Shown here: one piece after another, positions 19,790-32,887 of the stretch | Layout of the letters: each line of letters opens with the position of its first letter | Position numbering within the stretch: the stretch's first letter is position 1 | Assembly: GCA_002205965.3 (NCBI GenBank) | Contig: NADL03000158.1 | Span: 62,001-126,000 of the forward strand | Length of the DNA: 64,000 nucleotides | Direction of reading: 5' to 3' | DNA from: Kappaphycus alvarezii | Taxonomy: Eukaryota > Rhodophyta > Florideophyceae > Gigartinales > Solieriaceae | The notes under the pieces: model-generated | The model's input: the letters and a program-made list of their open reading frames with translations, nothing else | The model's database searches: none | Told to the model about the DNA's origin: nothing | Position numbers and translations under genes: made by a program

Positions 19790-21030
19790 TACAACGATTT
19801 GAATACATCATTACTGCCTTCGAGAAGTATTTGACGGAACATGGCATTGATTCCAAGTACAGAAGGATGATATATCCCAAGATGTCACGTTTGATGATAA
19901 ATATCAGTCGGAGGAAAATTGGTTCACGGAAAACATACACATCGCTGTTGCACTCTTGGAATCCCATGACGAAATAGCCCAGCGGAATCCTGAGGAATTC
20001 GCCCAAGAAGAGTGCTATATCACCACTTTTAAAAATGCTGCTCTTACCTACAAATTAACCGTTGAATTTTCTGAGGATTCGATTTAATCTGATCCTGATT
20101 CGATGCATTGTTCGTTAAAGTCTAAGACAATTCGGTATAAAACAGAAGAAAGGTGTAAAAAGATGCCAAGTGCCCTAATATCTGCATCTTTCCCTCCAGA
20201 CACTCATTCATATATTGAAGCTATTTACAGTATAGAAAGTGAACAATAAGAAGATTTCATGTAAAAATGGTATGCTCCTATCTTGCAGAAGAACACTTGG
20301 AGCTCTTTCCTCGTCCTGGGTTCCATAAATTTTTTCTTAAAAACCATTTTCCATCACAAGGGATGATCCCCAACCAGAGAGTTACACAAAATAACGCTGC
20401 AAAGTTAGTCATTCTTCTTGTGATTTCTCCCCTATAGAGGGTTTCAACTACAATAAAATCATGCCTCAGTGATTAAATTTATATCACTTCGAATTCGACT
20501 GGCTTTAATGACATCCTTGACTCTTTTTCTACATCATATTAATGATTAAATTACTCTTTTAATGTATATATCGAATATTTTTTGTTCTTTGAGCAACAAG
20601 AAGGACTACTTGACAAAAAATATGTAATATGTTCCCCGATTGCAAAAGGAGATCTACGGATTGAATTAGACAAGTCCTCTTTGCCGCAAAGAGATAAAAA
20701 ATTACCTCTCTCAGCATCTGTGGCTTTAGCTTACTCCATTGGAAATATTTTTTCGGCAGCTGTATCGCAGGTGCCTTGCCAGATTCAGCCGGACCACAAA
20801 CAGAAACCCAACATCTGGGCATGAATCAAGCTTAAAATACCTAAAGCAACTAATTAATTCGCGATACGGGACTCCAGAAGCAAACTGGGATTCGAAACAG
20901 ACAGGAATTCTGAGCCCAAGTTCTAAGCCCAAGTCGATTTTTTTACCTACGTTTGAGGCTGAGAAAACCTTTGTAGAACCTAGAATAAACCTGCACACTA
21001 CTGTACGAACTTACTTCTCCTCTGACAGAT
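19790..21030 (+). pseudogene. Ty1/copia relic 2, internally deleted
   Basis: The integrase fragment FEKYLTEHGID (about 19,830) is followed almost at once by SQDVTFDDKYQSEENWF (about 19,885). These are normally about 150 residues apart, so the centre of integrase is missing. The RT start appears at 20,160-20,330 (PSALISASFPPDTHSYIEAI, then TWSSFLVLG) and is homologous to 11,790-11,960 of the copia relic on the left. The RT end or connection may be at 20,700-20,900 (SVALAYSIGNIFSAAVSQV, SLKYLKQLINSRYGT). Stops are frequent. It is in the same orientation as the 9.7-12.3 kb relic and of the same family. Confidence 0.6.
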
Positions 21031-21367
21031 AAAGTTGAATTACAGGCGAGTCTTTAACAGTTTCAAAGCCGAGAAAATGACGAGCTTCATTCGAGTTGTA
21101 CACCAAATATACAGAATTAAGAGCACTTTTGATCTCTAAAATCTCTTATGCGTCACTGCAGGAGTTTTCCGTTGTAGTCCATATATGGCCTTTTTGGGTC
21201 GGAAAACAGACGTCTCTTTCTACTTCACTTTGAATTATTCCGTTGCTCCATTAAAAAAATTCTTCTAGATCTCCATTAGGAAAAAATTTCACAACCTCTA
21301 TCTAATGTACGAAAAGATTTATGGGTGTGGTCAGGGCTAGCAAGACTTTGACGGACGTAAAACTGTG

Positions 21368-22270
21368 ACGAATATGCCCAGTAGTATATTTTTGTACACA
21401 ATATCCCGCCAGTAGCCCTCAAACAACATGATCACTATAAGGAGACATCAGTGCAACTATTGAACTGTAATCTGACACCGGTGCAACTTGTCAAGAACAC
21501 GGAGCCAACTAGACGAAGCCATGATGGATATCTGGCATACTCCTAGATACTTTCCGGGCAAGACAATCAGCAAGTGCTTTGTGTTATATCGCCATGTGGA
21601 TCAATGGAACTCTTCCATGATGTTCATTAATGTCAGTTTCACCGTAATATGCTAGGTGATCTCTCAGAACCCTGTAGCATGAAGTCCCTTAGGCCGTTCT
21701 TCTAGAATACGTTTTGAATTTAGTACTTTTTGCTAAACATTCATTGTCACTCCCGCTGAATGCTTCTCTATATAAACAATGCTCAGAAGCTCCGATCTGC
21801 TCATCAGAAGCTTTAACCATCAGCTCAAACATCGATTACCTCTTGTGCGCCCAAAACACGACATAAACTTCATCACAGGAGCATATGTCTGATTGTAGTC
21901 AATGCCGTCGACTTGGGATAAAGGACGAGCAAAAAGGATTTCTTGGTGTCGTTTTGATTTCCTTCATTCTTTTTGATTATATTCCTTTCGATTTAGTCCT
22001 ATTTGCAAGAAATCACACTGGATGGGTAGAGCGCCGCGCAAGCTCCTACGTATTGTATTCCAAAAAAATTTTGTTGATTTCAAGGACGATCACACGACCA
22101 TGTCATCGATAATACGTTTCACACAAAGCTTCGAAAGCTGTAAACCTGGGAAGTGTCATATATGTATTGTTGGAGGGGCATGTGGGCCAATTTTTCCCGA
22201 AAACCAAAGCTTCCGGGGACGAACGATCGATTTGAAAGGTTAGAAATTTGTCAAATTTTTGCATTTTTTC
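21368..22270 (-). pseudogene. Ty1/copia relic 3: RT start joined to RNase H end
   Basis: On the minus strand, 21,960-21,870 reads FARPLSQVDGIDYNQTYAPV followed by MKFM, the conserved copia RT segment. It passes within about 100 bp to an RNase H C-terminal half (SDNECLAKSTKF, then HHGRVPLIHMA and HKALADCLARKV at about 21,610-21,560). The RT palm is missing, so this is a deletion derivative. Its last part, about 21,368-21,930, is the inverted counterpart of 6950-7500 and includes the TGTTTGAGGGCTACTGG block at 21,429. Confidence 0.65.
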
Positions 22271-25200
22271 AAAAGAGAAACTTAGGTCGTAGTGCCCAGT
22301 AAAAATAATTCTTCCTGTGATCTTATTTCTACATGATTATATGCTCAAATTTTCTTGGCTGATCAATTACAATTGTAAGGTCTATTGGAGGGTAAAATAT
22401 TATAAATGGGTCACTTTACTTCGGGCGATCCGAGTATAGTTTCTATACTTGGGGAAAATAAGTCAAATAATGGATTATTCCAGTGATCCAATATTGTTTC
22501 CAGAAATGCATCAGCTTTGGAAGCAGTTAATAAGTAATTGAACAACTCATTTTTATGAGCCAACATACTTCAAGTTATCGTCATGCTTCAAAATCATTGT
22601 TCCATAGACTACCTTGAGTTGAGGAGTAAATAGTTGCAGTTATTAATTAATATCGTAGTTATAGTGCATCCAATAAACTTTGGGCAGCTAAGCCGGCAAC
22701 TTCATCCGCACAGAAAACTTACCCCCTTATTCGGTTCTATCAAAAGACTTCACCTCGGGTCTTGATTTATGCGCTCGCATTAATCTTAATCCCAAATTAG
22801 TATATGTAATCATGCTTTATTATCACCTGTACTACCCTATTTCATACTGTTGAAACTCTTTCCTTTGTCCTAGTATCTTTTTCTCACATAAAATGCTAAT
22901 TAAAATTTTCTGTTAACTCAAATAATAAAAAAAACAGACGAAACCCATAGCTCAACTTAATTTTCTCGAATTAGGTATAAATTTAACGCAAATTCCAATA
23001 TAGTTGTACAGATCCGTAATTATACCTAATTGGGACTTCACCAAAAAAAAGTCAGCCATTGATTTCTAAATAAGCAAAAAGATGTAAAAACGAGTTCAAA
23101 AGTCTTCGGTTAGTATATTATTGCTTTCATAATTGAGAAACTTATTCCGAATATTAATTTCCAGCAAATACATCAACAGATTCGTCCTTAGCTGTTTGCG
23201 AGGATTTCCCAGATTGTTTCCGGATCTAACAACATCAGACAGAACCTAGCCGATCTTTCTGGTTATGAATTTACAATACCGCAGAGGTCCAGAAATTTTG
23301 AGTAGTGGTGCCAGATATGATCTATCCTATGAATAGCAGCTGCAATAGATCAATTTTAGATCTGGAATAATGGCGTTTTTGTTGGACTTTTGTGAAACCC
23401 CGATGGCTTGGATATGTGAATTCATCTTTATTCCTTTGAAATCATTCAGAGCTCCAATACCGAAGTTATTTTTTTCTAAAGATAACATTTATTTCAGTAT
23501 CACACATCTTTAGAAGGTTCGTAAAAGGTTTTTCCCAGTAACTCGCACCAGCTTAGAAAAACAGTTATCTGCAAATTTTTCCTAATATTTCCGTAACTTA
23601 CTCTACAGGAAATTTGACATTCCCATTAGAGAAAATATCATCTTTTACCTCTTTACGTGTTTTTGGTAAACATTCATTTTTGTTACATTCAAGGAGTTTG
23701 GGTGCAATATCACTGGATAAGTACGACAAAATTAACAGTGTTCATTTTTAAGAAATATCTCAATTGATAGTCATAACTACAGAATATTCACTTATCTTGG
23801 AATACATGTCCCTTTTTGCAGAGGATCTAACCTGACTGTACGTTTTTCGCTTTTTAGGAATAAATATGTACAGACATGGGATAAATAGCGCGCAGTTCAG
23901 AACAGATGGAATTTATCAGTAGAAAAGGGGATATTATTAAGCTTTTCGGGATATGGTGTATTAATGGAGAATACTAGCGGCCAAAAGAAGGCAATTTCAT
24001 TATCAAAAAATCATTTTATTTGCGTAATAGGTGAATATGTTTGCATTAAAATGAATCCTGAGGTAATAGCCAGCATTCTTCGTAGTTTTGTGATATATAG
24101 GCCTCTGCATGACTCTATCTGTTCGAAAACAACTAAAATATATTACATCACGATATTTTACCACCAAATGACTATTTGCAGGACCTTAGTACTGCGCTTT
24201 CGGTACTTGTTTAGAGAAACATTACTACTATAGAAAAAGAGAATACTTAAAGCCACCCTACCGCGGTATAAATCGTAGCCTATTGTCTCTTCCACAGGGT
24301 TCATTGATAACATGTGAAGTCTAATGATTTAATTTCGTAAATGAACTAAAACTGTTTATTGACAGGCAAATTACACGCCATATTTTAACCCTGTTAATCA
24401 CGCTTTCAAAAATTCCTATTTTAAAGAACTTACTCTGTCTCTAGCACATGAAATTATTTCCTTCTCGTATTCCCGCTCAAACTCCTTCAGGATAGTAAGA
24501 AAAAGACGGAAACCTATTTCTGAGAGGATATGTTAACACCAGTGCACTCGTACCTTCACCTGACTAAAAATTCAGAAGGTTTATCGATCCATTTTGATGG
24601 AAAAAAGTGTCAGAAACAATAACCAGTATGGAAAAATGGCCAAATATCATAGAATTCAAAGGATAGTTGTTATTTATTGAAATTAATGTCTCATAGTATT
24701 TGGCCCTTTTTATCCAGATTCAAAATGAAAACAACTTCTTCTGAGAACACAATTATTTAGATGCCCGACTCAACAAAGTCTTAGAGAACAGAAGAGGAAA
24801 GTCTGTTTTAAATTATTAGCACAGAATATATGATATTTCAGCAGAGAATGATGGGAGTATACTCTCTTGTATCATGAAGAGAAAAGCGCATCGTAAAAAG
24901 CAGAAGATTGTTCTGGAATGAAAAAGAGACACCAGATTCTGATCCATCAAAAAATGTTGCGATTAGCAGAAAGTAGATTTCGAAATATATAATGCTTAAT
25001 ATGAGTGGATCTATTACATCAAGACGACGAAAACTATATATGCTGGGGTGAGATCTTATTCTCACAGCTATTGTAGTACAAAATATAACATGGTGCAAAT
25101 GCTTTAAATGTATTTTTCAATGTCACTCATTTAAGTCATTCTATACAATAATAACTTCGCTTTTGGGAAGCAATGATATAAATCCTTCCACAGCAGAGAT

Positions 25201-28200
25201 TTTTTGGATTTCTGATTATTGTGATTGTTTCTAGGTCTCAATCCAAGGAATTTGATGTTAAATTGAAAGCTTGATCTTATTTTTCGTTATTCATATTTTC
25301 GGAATCCAAATTATTAACATAAGAAGGAGAACTCATCGCAGTGAAGCGATAGAGTATAATAACTCTTCCGTTGAATATATCAAATAACATGATATTAGAT
25401 GTTTTGAAGTTGTCTATAGGTGGATTGAGAGAAATTTATAATTAAGTGGTCCTGAAAAAAAATTATGTCAATAGATATGAACTACGGACAGCCGCATAAG
25501 ACGAAAGTGGAAAATTGGTACAATCAATTTCTTTCTTCCTTATAATACACCTAAAGGTCAGATAAGTTATTGTTCCAAAATTTAAAGTAGTGAAAAAGCT
25601 CGTAGAGGTATGGTTAAAGTCATATAGTTTTTTGTAATTATTTATTTTCCGATCGGAATGCAGAAACATTGCTGGATGCTGGCTTAAGGATTTGTTCAAG
25701 GAAGGTCAATAATTTCAAATCTTGAGCTTCTAATGGAATACATTTAAAGTCCAGAAGTAGCCAATTTCGTGTATCGCATAAAATTGACAGCAATTCATGT
25801 GAAAAGAAGCCAATTTAACCTACCATGTGCGATGGCCAACAAAGAAAATACCTCCCCAGAACTTGTTGAACTACTGATACCGGAACTGTGATATCTGCCC
25901 AGCTATGGATATCTATTGCTGTACAAGTAGCAATTGTCATCAAAATATAAATTTCTGACACTTGTGAGAATTATTGCTTTACAAGTTCTTAGATTTACCC
26001 GAACAGATTCTGCAGTCAAGATGAACCGAGTCACGAAAAGTAATCAAGTTTCAGGGGTTTTCAATGTGTGTGAAGATATTATTGCAGAAAATGTGTTGTG
26101 CGTATTCTTCAATAAGTCAAGGGCGCGGTAGTATTGTAAATCGATATTTTCTTACGAATTATATTACAAAAAAGTCGGTGGAGTTGCTTTACAGTAACTT
26201 ACTGAAATGGGGACAATGGCTAGATGTCTTCCTGTCATAGATTCACCGTGACATGATTTGTCACTTTCATTACAGTACATCTTGTGACCATAGAAGGGAA
26301 GCAGATCCTCAGTGGTAAGAATCGAAAAATTGTGCTTGTAACAGGGTGCAATTTTTCTGTTCAGAAGATTATTGTTAATGTATAACCGGAGTATCTTCGC
26401 TCATTTCAGAGCGGCTTTTCAATTTAACTCGGCATTACTGGACGCTATTTCATCAGAAACACTGTTATTGTGTGTATTGTATTCACATACTCGAGCAGAA
26501 TCATTTTTGTATTATAGCTATCTCAAATCCATGTATTTCTAGCATTTCCCGAAAGGGGACTATTAAGACGGACAGTGGTCGTACACTCTATATTTTTGAG
26601 TGATTTCAATTCATCCTCTCCGTTTATCCAATATAATATGTATTGCACTGTACAGGATTTATTCAAAAAAGATGCAAAATACAACAAATTTTTTCCAAAA
26701 CAAAAAAATATGATATTTCTAAAGATAAATATGAAAAATACCGATATCATTAATTATTAAATAATGTTCAGTTTTTACATTACTATTGTGGAAAAGGAAC
26801 TATCAGGTTGGAGCCGAAATTGCTCTTTAATGAATCTCTGAACTGCTATTTCGAACTAATTTTCCTATTTTCGTTTACACCGTGGCTTCATAAGAGGAAA
26901 CGATGCAATGATGGAAAGGAGCTTGAATTGAGATCTTTTGTTTCCAAATAGCCCTTTGATCAAAATTTCGAGCGATTCAGCAAGTAATTAGCTCTCGTCA
27001 AAAATTGATCGAATAACTACCATTCTCATGAGTCAAAAAACTCCCGCTGGCAGCCAATCAAAAGCTTTTAAAAGTATAATGACGGCAGTTTCATAGGCTA
27101 CTAAGAACAAAATCGAATATTAAAGTACATAGGAGCAACTTCTTAATGGTTTTTACAGTTTAAGTAAGTTTTTACAAACTTTGAAGTTTTCTGTTTCTGT
27201 CTGAAAAGTGTTCGGAAGCTTTAAACCCTTTACTAAAACTCCCTCTAAAACCAAGTTCCAACAACAGACTCAAATGACTTCAATGGAAGTTATGTCAAAT
27301 TAAACTAGATTCGCTGCATACTATACACCGAAACTAACCACTCGCCGATGGCTGAAAGAATCAGGGAGGGAGAAGTAAGGAAAAAACGCACACTAAAGAT
27401 GTTCAAGATCGGTAGCAGGTGTGGGGGGAGGACAAAAGAAGGGAAGGAGGGATTCATATAGCAGCTAGGGCTTGCTTGACTGGTAGGTATTATAAATATG
27501 GCTCATTAGATCTCTTATCGCGGAAAAAGTATAACGGAATCATCCGTTCATCAGAAAGAAGCCAAAGAGAATTATTCTACCTCTGGTGAAGTTTCAACCC
27601 TAATGTCGCAATTATTAGCCCTTTATACATCTTCTCATTGCTGAAAAGCTAAATACAGCTGATCAAAACATTCTGCAATAGAAACAGGGATTCCTCCAGT
27701 GGAAAATCAGTCCTACATTGCTGGTACCTCGACCAGAAACGACCAGCATCTAGTTTACCCGGCCCTACTTGGTGGAATTAATGTTTCCACAGACCAGGGC
27801 GAAGAAAAAGGGAAAAGGGGAAAAACCGTTCCTTTCTGCCGGATCCACGTGATGAAACTTGTTAGACTTGCGCAAAGGGAATGGTGGGAAAGATCCCGGA
27901 AACACAAGACAGCAGTGAATAGAAAGTATGTAACACCGGAAAGGCCTACCTGCAACGTTTTCTATATAGACTTTTGGCAGTGGAATGACTAAAACTTATT
28001 TTGAGGTGTAATGAGAACCATAATTGGCACGTCTACTTGAAAAAAAATTATAGAATTATTCCATTTCCCCTTTGACTATAGTTGGATAAATAAAAACAGG
28101 AAAAAAGCAGTGAAAACAGACAAGAGGATCTTCCATACTATGAATACAAAAACTAAAATAGAATAGAAACATAGTTTCGCTTTCCGACACTGAGAAAAAT

Positions 28201-29360
28201 CTGGTGCTTTTAGAGTGACCTTTCTTTCCTGTTCTCAACCAATTCGATCCTTTTCAACTCAACTTCCGCGACTAGAATCTTTCAATATATTCTCGCATTG
28301 CCCGGTTTCTGGTCCGTTTTGAGTACGTTCACTGAGACACAAGTCCTATTCTTCCGGAGGGATAGCTGTAACTGGCCTTTGAGCCTTCGGATTTTATTTT
28401 TTGCCGTTTTGGTTGGACTGTAATCCATCACCTCCTCTGCAGTCTGGGTTGAATTGGAAGGTGTATGGAAGAAACGTCTTCGATCAGGCTCAATGATACT
28501 CAGAGAACTATGCCGTACTCAACCATGGCCCTCTTTTTCACAGCAAGCGAGAGGTACTAGCTGTTGCCGTCCTGCTGTTTCTACTCAAGGTAGCTTTCTC
28601 CGAGCAATTCTGACTTTCGCCGTCTCGTTTGGAGACTGACGCGCTTTCATCCGGAATTTTCAACTTTTTAATATCTCGGCTCGCCGATATTTCACTGAAA
28701 TAATTTTCCTCGGTCTCCTTTGTTGGTGTAGCATCGGCTGAGCATTTGCCAAGGTTTGTCTATTTGGCAGATCCCATTTAATTTTTAATGAAATTTACCT
28801 TCTCCATCTCATACTACACGGGAGGAAAAGGGTTTTTGTGTACTGTGGGAGCGCAGAAGGCTGAGATCCGAGGGTTTTTTGAGGTATACGTTGACTAAGA
28901 AAGAAGATATCACACTTCTTCATTTTATTTAGAGAAGTGTGGAAAGACGGGTCAACAACTAGGCCGCGTTAGTGGATACCACTACTACGCTCTGCCTTTC
29001 CGACACAAATAATCATGCCTCCTGAACATAATATACCTCTTTAGACTGGGTCAATTCTGGACAGCAGGAAATTTTCCGGAAAAACAGTATGCACTCGCCA
29101 AACACGAACTAACCAAGCGAGCCCTCCGCCTATCTTATAGCTCGTTCCCTTCAATTTCATTTCCATAAACCAGTTGGAAACCGCTCGGTCCGTGGGTACA
29201 AACACTACTATGCACGGGCCTGTGAACGATGTCTCAATCAATGAGGATGCAGAGTGCATCTAAGATAGAGGCAATTCGACACACCCAGCCAGACTGAAAT
29301 GCCGTGAAAGTGCGCTTTTATTATTACAAAAAAACATGAAGAGGATAATGAAGCTAGAAA
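22271..29360. other. AT-rich desert without recognisable genes
   Basis: This stretch of about 7 kb is AT-rich with stops in all frames. The open frames over 60 codons (for example 23,964-24,233, 24,838-25,098 and 27,699-27,992) mostly lack an ATG and have no motif. At 27,690-28,000 and 28,450-28,640 composition is closer to coding, but nothing was recognised. It is probably old, heavily mutated repeat DNA. Confidence 0.4.
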
Positions 29361-29439
29361 TAATCTTCCTATAAGATCGAAAACGGGCATCTCATCTGCC
29401 AGCGAGTGTGTCGTTGGAGAAATGAACAAGTGCTTGGAC

Positions 29440-31060
29440 AACGGGGATGAAGAATTTTTTCAAAGTATTCTCGACGAAATCGTTTAGTGGGAAAAATAAT
29501 CGCGTTGACAGCAGACGATGAGGAGTTAACTGTCCTGCTTATTTTGATTTTTTCGAATCTTGAAGATGCCCTAAGGCATCTACTCCGATAAATGATGGAA
29601 TGTATTGCATCGAATAGTCGTCCTGGTTTCAAAAACGGTATTCTTTTCCAGTACAAATTTCGGGCCTTTCGTGGACGTCACCGTAAACTGAAATTTCGAG
29701 CCCAGGAGGGAGAAGAACGCATAAAACAAAATGCAGAGAGTTACGAGCATGTTGATCGCTTTTTTCTTGTACTTCTAGAGGTAGAAGGGCAATACCCCGG
29801 TTCCCTAGCAAACACCAACTGCATTTGGAACATGGACGAGACAGTTGATGGAATATTGTGCACGAAGGAGAAGGTCTTTAGTGCAGAAGGTAGTAACGCA
29901 GGGGAGAACAAGGCGTACAGCAGCGCCGAGAGGCCTATGAAAAACGTTAAAACTTTTTTTGTGATTCTACCAGTGGTTTAAAGATTGACAATTTCTTCTT
30001 CTTGTAAGGGGAAAGACTCAATGAGCGCTGATTTGATCCTGTTCGGAGCAAGTTTAGAGAATCTATTAAATATGTTGCCCCTACTTTTCTTCCTAAGCAT
30101 GGTTTCCCTCGTCTTCAGCTGTTGTTAAGGTCAACGAAAACAGTTCAATAGAAATGATTATACTGCAAACGGCCATCAAACCCATCAATAGTTTCGTTCG
30201 AAAACTGTGTAGGACGAGACTATATATTTGAGTCTTGATTATAACGCGTCACGAAATGGAGTAAAGGATTGCGGATTGAAGAATGCAGGGAAAACAACAT
30301 TGAAGAAGTGATTTCACCTGATAAAAAATCTCACATCTTGCAGGCGTGGGATAAACATGTAAATAAAGAAGTCAACATTGTATGTCGTGAAATGCGAGAC
30401 TGGTTTTGGTCTCATAGAGAAACCGACATCCAGAAGGTAAACTTCAACCTTGTATGTGGTTCATACGAATTTTCAATGACTAACGCGACGGATATATCGA
30501 ATAGCTATGAAGAAACACATCTGCTACCATTTAAAAAAGATTTTCCGCGCCTTTTTGTACAAAAACTGTGTAGAAACGTCACCGTGGTCGAATTGTGATG
30601 CTTCATCTTAACGAATCTGCAACTCCCGAGGCTGGTAATGTGAGACGAACCAGTGATGATCATACCCTCGCATTAATCAAAGAAGCAATGTATAATGCCA
30701 AATAACCTGTCATATCTATTAAAAGAGATAAAAACAATACTACACACCGCTGAGACGGCTAAAATGTGCTTTCGGAAGGAAATCTTAGAACTAATTAAAA
30801 AGCAGCAGTAAGCTCCAATATCGGTAATATGCATCATGTAGCGTTGTATACAGCAGAATGTGTTCTCTGTCTCAGAGCAACTGCATGTTTTAGAAAAAGA
30901 AGACGAGAAGCACCGTAAGGAGCAAAAGAAAGCTGTAACGGTGGCCCTTGGGATTTCTGAACAGAAAAATTCCAGGCTTTGAAAGAGAGCGTGGAAATAG
31001 GCCTTGAAGAGGATTGTTGAAAGAATGTCAGGTACTACTATGTACAGGTGGGTGGAGAGC
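29440..31060 (+). pseudogene. Pogo-like (DDE_1 type) transposase relic
   Basis: At about 29,500-29,580 one frame reads LTADDEELTVLLIL, like the start of a psq/CENP-B-type DNA-binding region. The open frame 29,592-29,981 follows, with GILFQYKFRAFRGRH, HVDRFFLVL and then IWNMDETVDGIL and KVFSAEGSN, matching the first catalytic block (NxDET) of DDE_1 transposases. Further on, 30,310-30,400 reads SPDKKSHILQAWDKHVNK, where the family has PPHTSHILQPLDV. At about 30,890-30,960 a charged helical tail (EKEDEKHRKEQKK) is present. Stops and shifts separate the blocks and part of the catalytic core near 30,000-30,260 is unreadable. No terminal inverted repeats were located. This is a dead DNA transposon. 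Confidence 0.65.
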
Positions 31061-31099
31061 GACTTGAGAAGTGAAATGAGCGTGATTTTTTTGTTTTTT

Positions 31100-32280
31100 G
31101 CTGTTATGTAGATGTGGGAGAAAGCCATGGGTTTTCAATGTCTTCAATTGACATGCTTCTCGATTTTTAAATATCTTGGTCAAAAAAATAGAAATTGATT
31201 AGTAAACAAGTGTCATCTGTTCTTTCCAACGAATTTTGTTCGATCGCGGACTAAACCAAACGTACTTTCAGAGGCATTCAAGAGGATAGCTTGTAATGGG
31301 TCTTCGCAATGCTGACAAAAGTTATTGCCAACCATAACAGGAGTTTCATTGGTTGCACTGTCGAGTCAGCGAAAACCTGGCTTCACTGCGGACAAAAGCA
31401 TAATGTTGGAATATTCAAAATTCTAAATGGTTGGCAACTTGGGTTCGCAACACATGTCTCTCGATAATGACAGTGATCTGCGACAATGATGGAACATCGA
31501 AACTGCTCTGACACACTAAGAAACCATTCTTTTCGAGGACCTGTTCATGGCAACCATAGCAAGAATCGTTGTGGGCGACGTTGACCGCGTGATGGACTTA
31601 AAGACACGGCCGAAGTTCTATTCCCCTTACTCCCTTCTGTTCTCTAGCGTTGGTTCTGATGTGATTGGGTATTTTTCCATTACTTTTAGGGGTGTTTTTG
31701 TCAACTGTCCAAGATTGAGGCGGCCTTGAGCGTTACTGTACCGTACTGTACAGTTCTGGAAGAATATGCAACGTGGCATATGTGGATAGCTTTATTGGAA
31801 GCGATGCAGGACACAACAACTCAAGCATTCTAGAAGCTCAAACATAGATCAAAGGGTCAAGACCAATTGCAATATGAGCTTGGCACTGGTTGACGCAAAG
31901 GGACAAGTCAAGCATATTCAATTGCAACATAACCCAGAAGGGAAAGAGCAAGGAAAGGAGTATGTCGGACACGAAGAGTAGACATACGAATTGAACATAT
32001 ACGAGCAAAGGAATCAAACAATGGCAACAAGCGAAGCGTAAGCAAAGGACTATCATCTACTGATGTGATCGTAGCATAAAGTGAGTAGTGGAGCGAATGA
32101 ATGCAAAGTGGTATATAAACGATAGAATAGCATCCCTGACCAGCAACGGAAAGGGAGCAACCGCCGGCAGCCTTGTGCCGATTCACCTCGCCTTTGCCTG
32201 CAGGTACAAAATAGCATCTCTATCCTCTGAACGCGAACCGGCCCCTCACACAAGCTGTCAGAACAAGCATTACAGCAAGC
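31100..32280. other. Unassigned DNA
   Basis: No gene is recognised. A TACTGTACCGTACTGTACAG cluster is at 31,736-31,756. The region 31,800-32,280 is open for short stretches on the minus strand, without a motif. Confidence 0.3.
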
Positions 32281-32287
32281 ACATCGA

Positions 32288-32352
32288 AACAGTACAGTAC
32301 ACCATAGGCTAACCTATTTTTCAATCATTAAAACACCCCAAATTTCCCCCCT
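32288..32352. repeat. Dispersed repeat with ACACCCC core, copy 1
   Basis: AGTACAGTACACC is followed about 25 bp later by CTATTTTTCAATCATTAAAA and then CACCCCAAATTTCCCCCC. The same order (palindrome, TATTTTTCA, CATTAAAA, CACCCC, run of C) occurs at 38,045-38,143. Confidence 0.6.
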
Positions 32353-32887
32353 GTAGTGGTTTTGTGGGCGGTTGAACTGAGCTCATATCTAATAATGATG
32401 CCTCTTCAACAAGGGGGAACTTTGGAGTGCTTTACTGATTACAGATGCAGGACGGCTATTTTCCGAGACTGGGGGGCAGGTCTGTGTATGAATTTCAACA
32501 AGTGTATTGAAAATCCTAGCGCTAGAGATTGTAATTTTGTACTTTTGTAATGCAGAAGCTTGCAATTACAAAACGGTGGCAAGCATTTACAATTTGGTAC
32601 TTTAGGATCATATTGGCACATTTCAGTTTGTAGTCGTCATTCAGGTGACGCGGAGATTTAACTATTTCAAGCTGGGAAGAAGTTGGAGTACGGCATCTTT
32701 CCATGCCGGGGGCGCCAATGGCCTAAAATGGTGATTGAAAGTAGGTACATACCTTTTTACACAAGTAAAGCTGTTCCATTACATATGCGGGTCAGCCTCT
32801 TCATGTTACATACAATATCGCAATACAAATGAGATTTAGTCTACAGAGTCTGAGCGGGTGACATCATCCAGAATATCATCCTGGATG
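32353..32887. other. Unassigned, downstream of the phosphatase gene
   Basis: No gene is visible. A short sequence is partly repeated within 32,530-32,605 (TGTAATTTTGTACTTTTGTAA and inverse-like AATTACAAAACG). The 3' untranslated region of the minus-strand HAD gene should lie at the right end of this stretch. Confidence 0.35.

Noticed and set aside
26575..26760. Short lysine/isoleucine-rich frames in the AT desert
   Set aside because: Such frames are expected in AT-rich DNA, have no motif, and overlap frames on the other strand.
30673..31128. 151-codon minus-strand frame
   Set aside because: It is cysteine/phenylalanine/serine-rich and antisense to the charged C-terminal tail of the Pogo-like transposase; no motif of its own.
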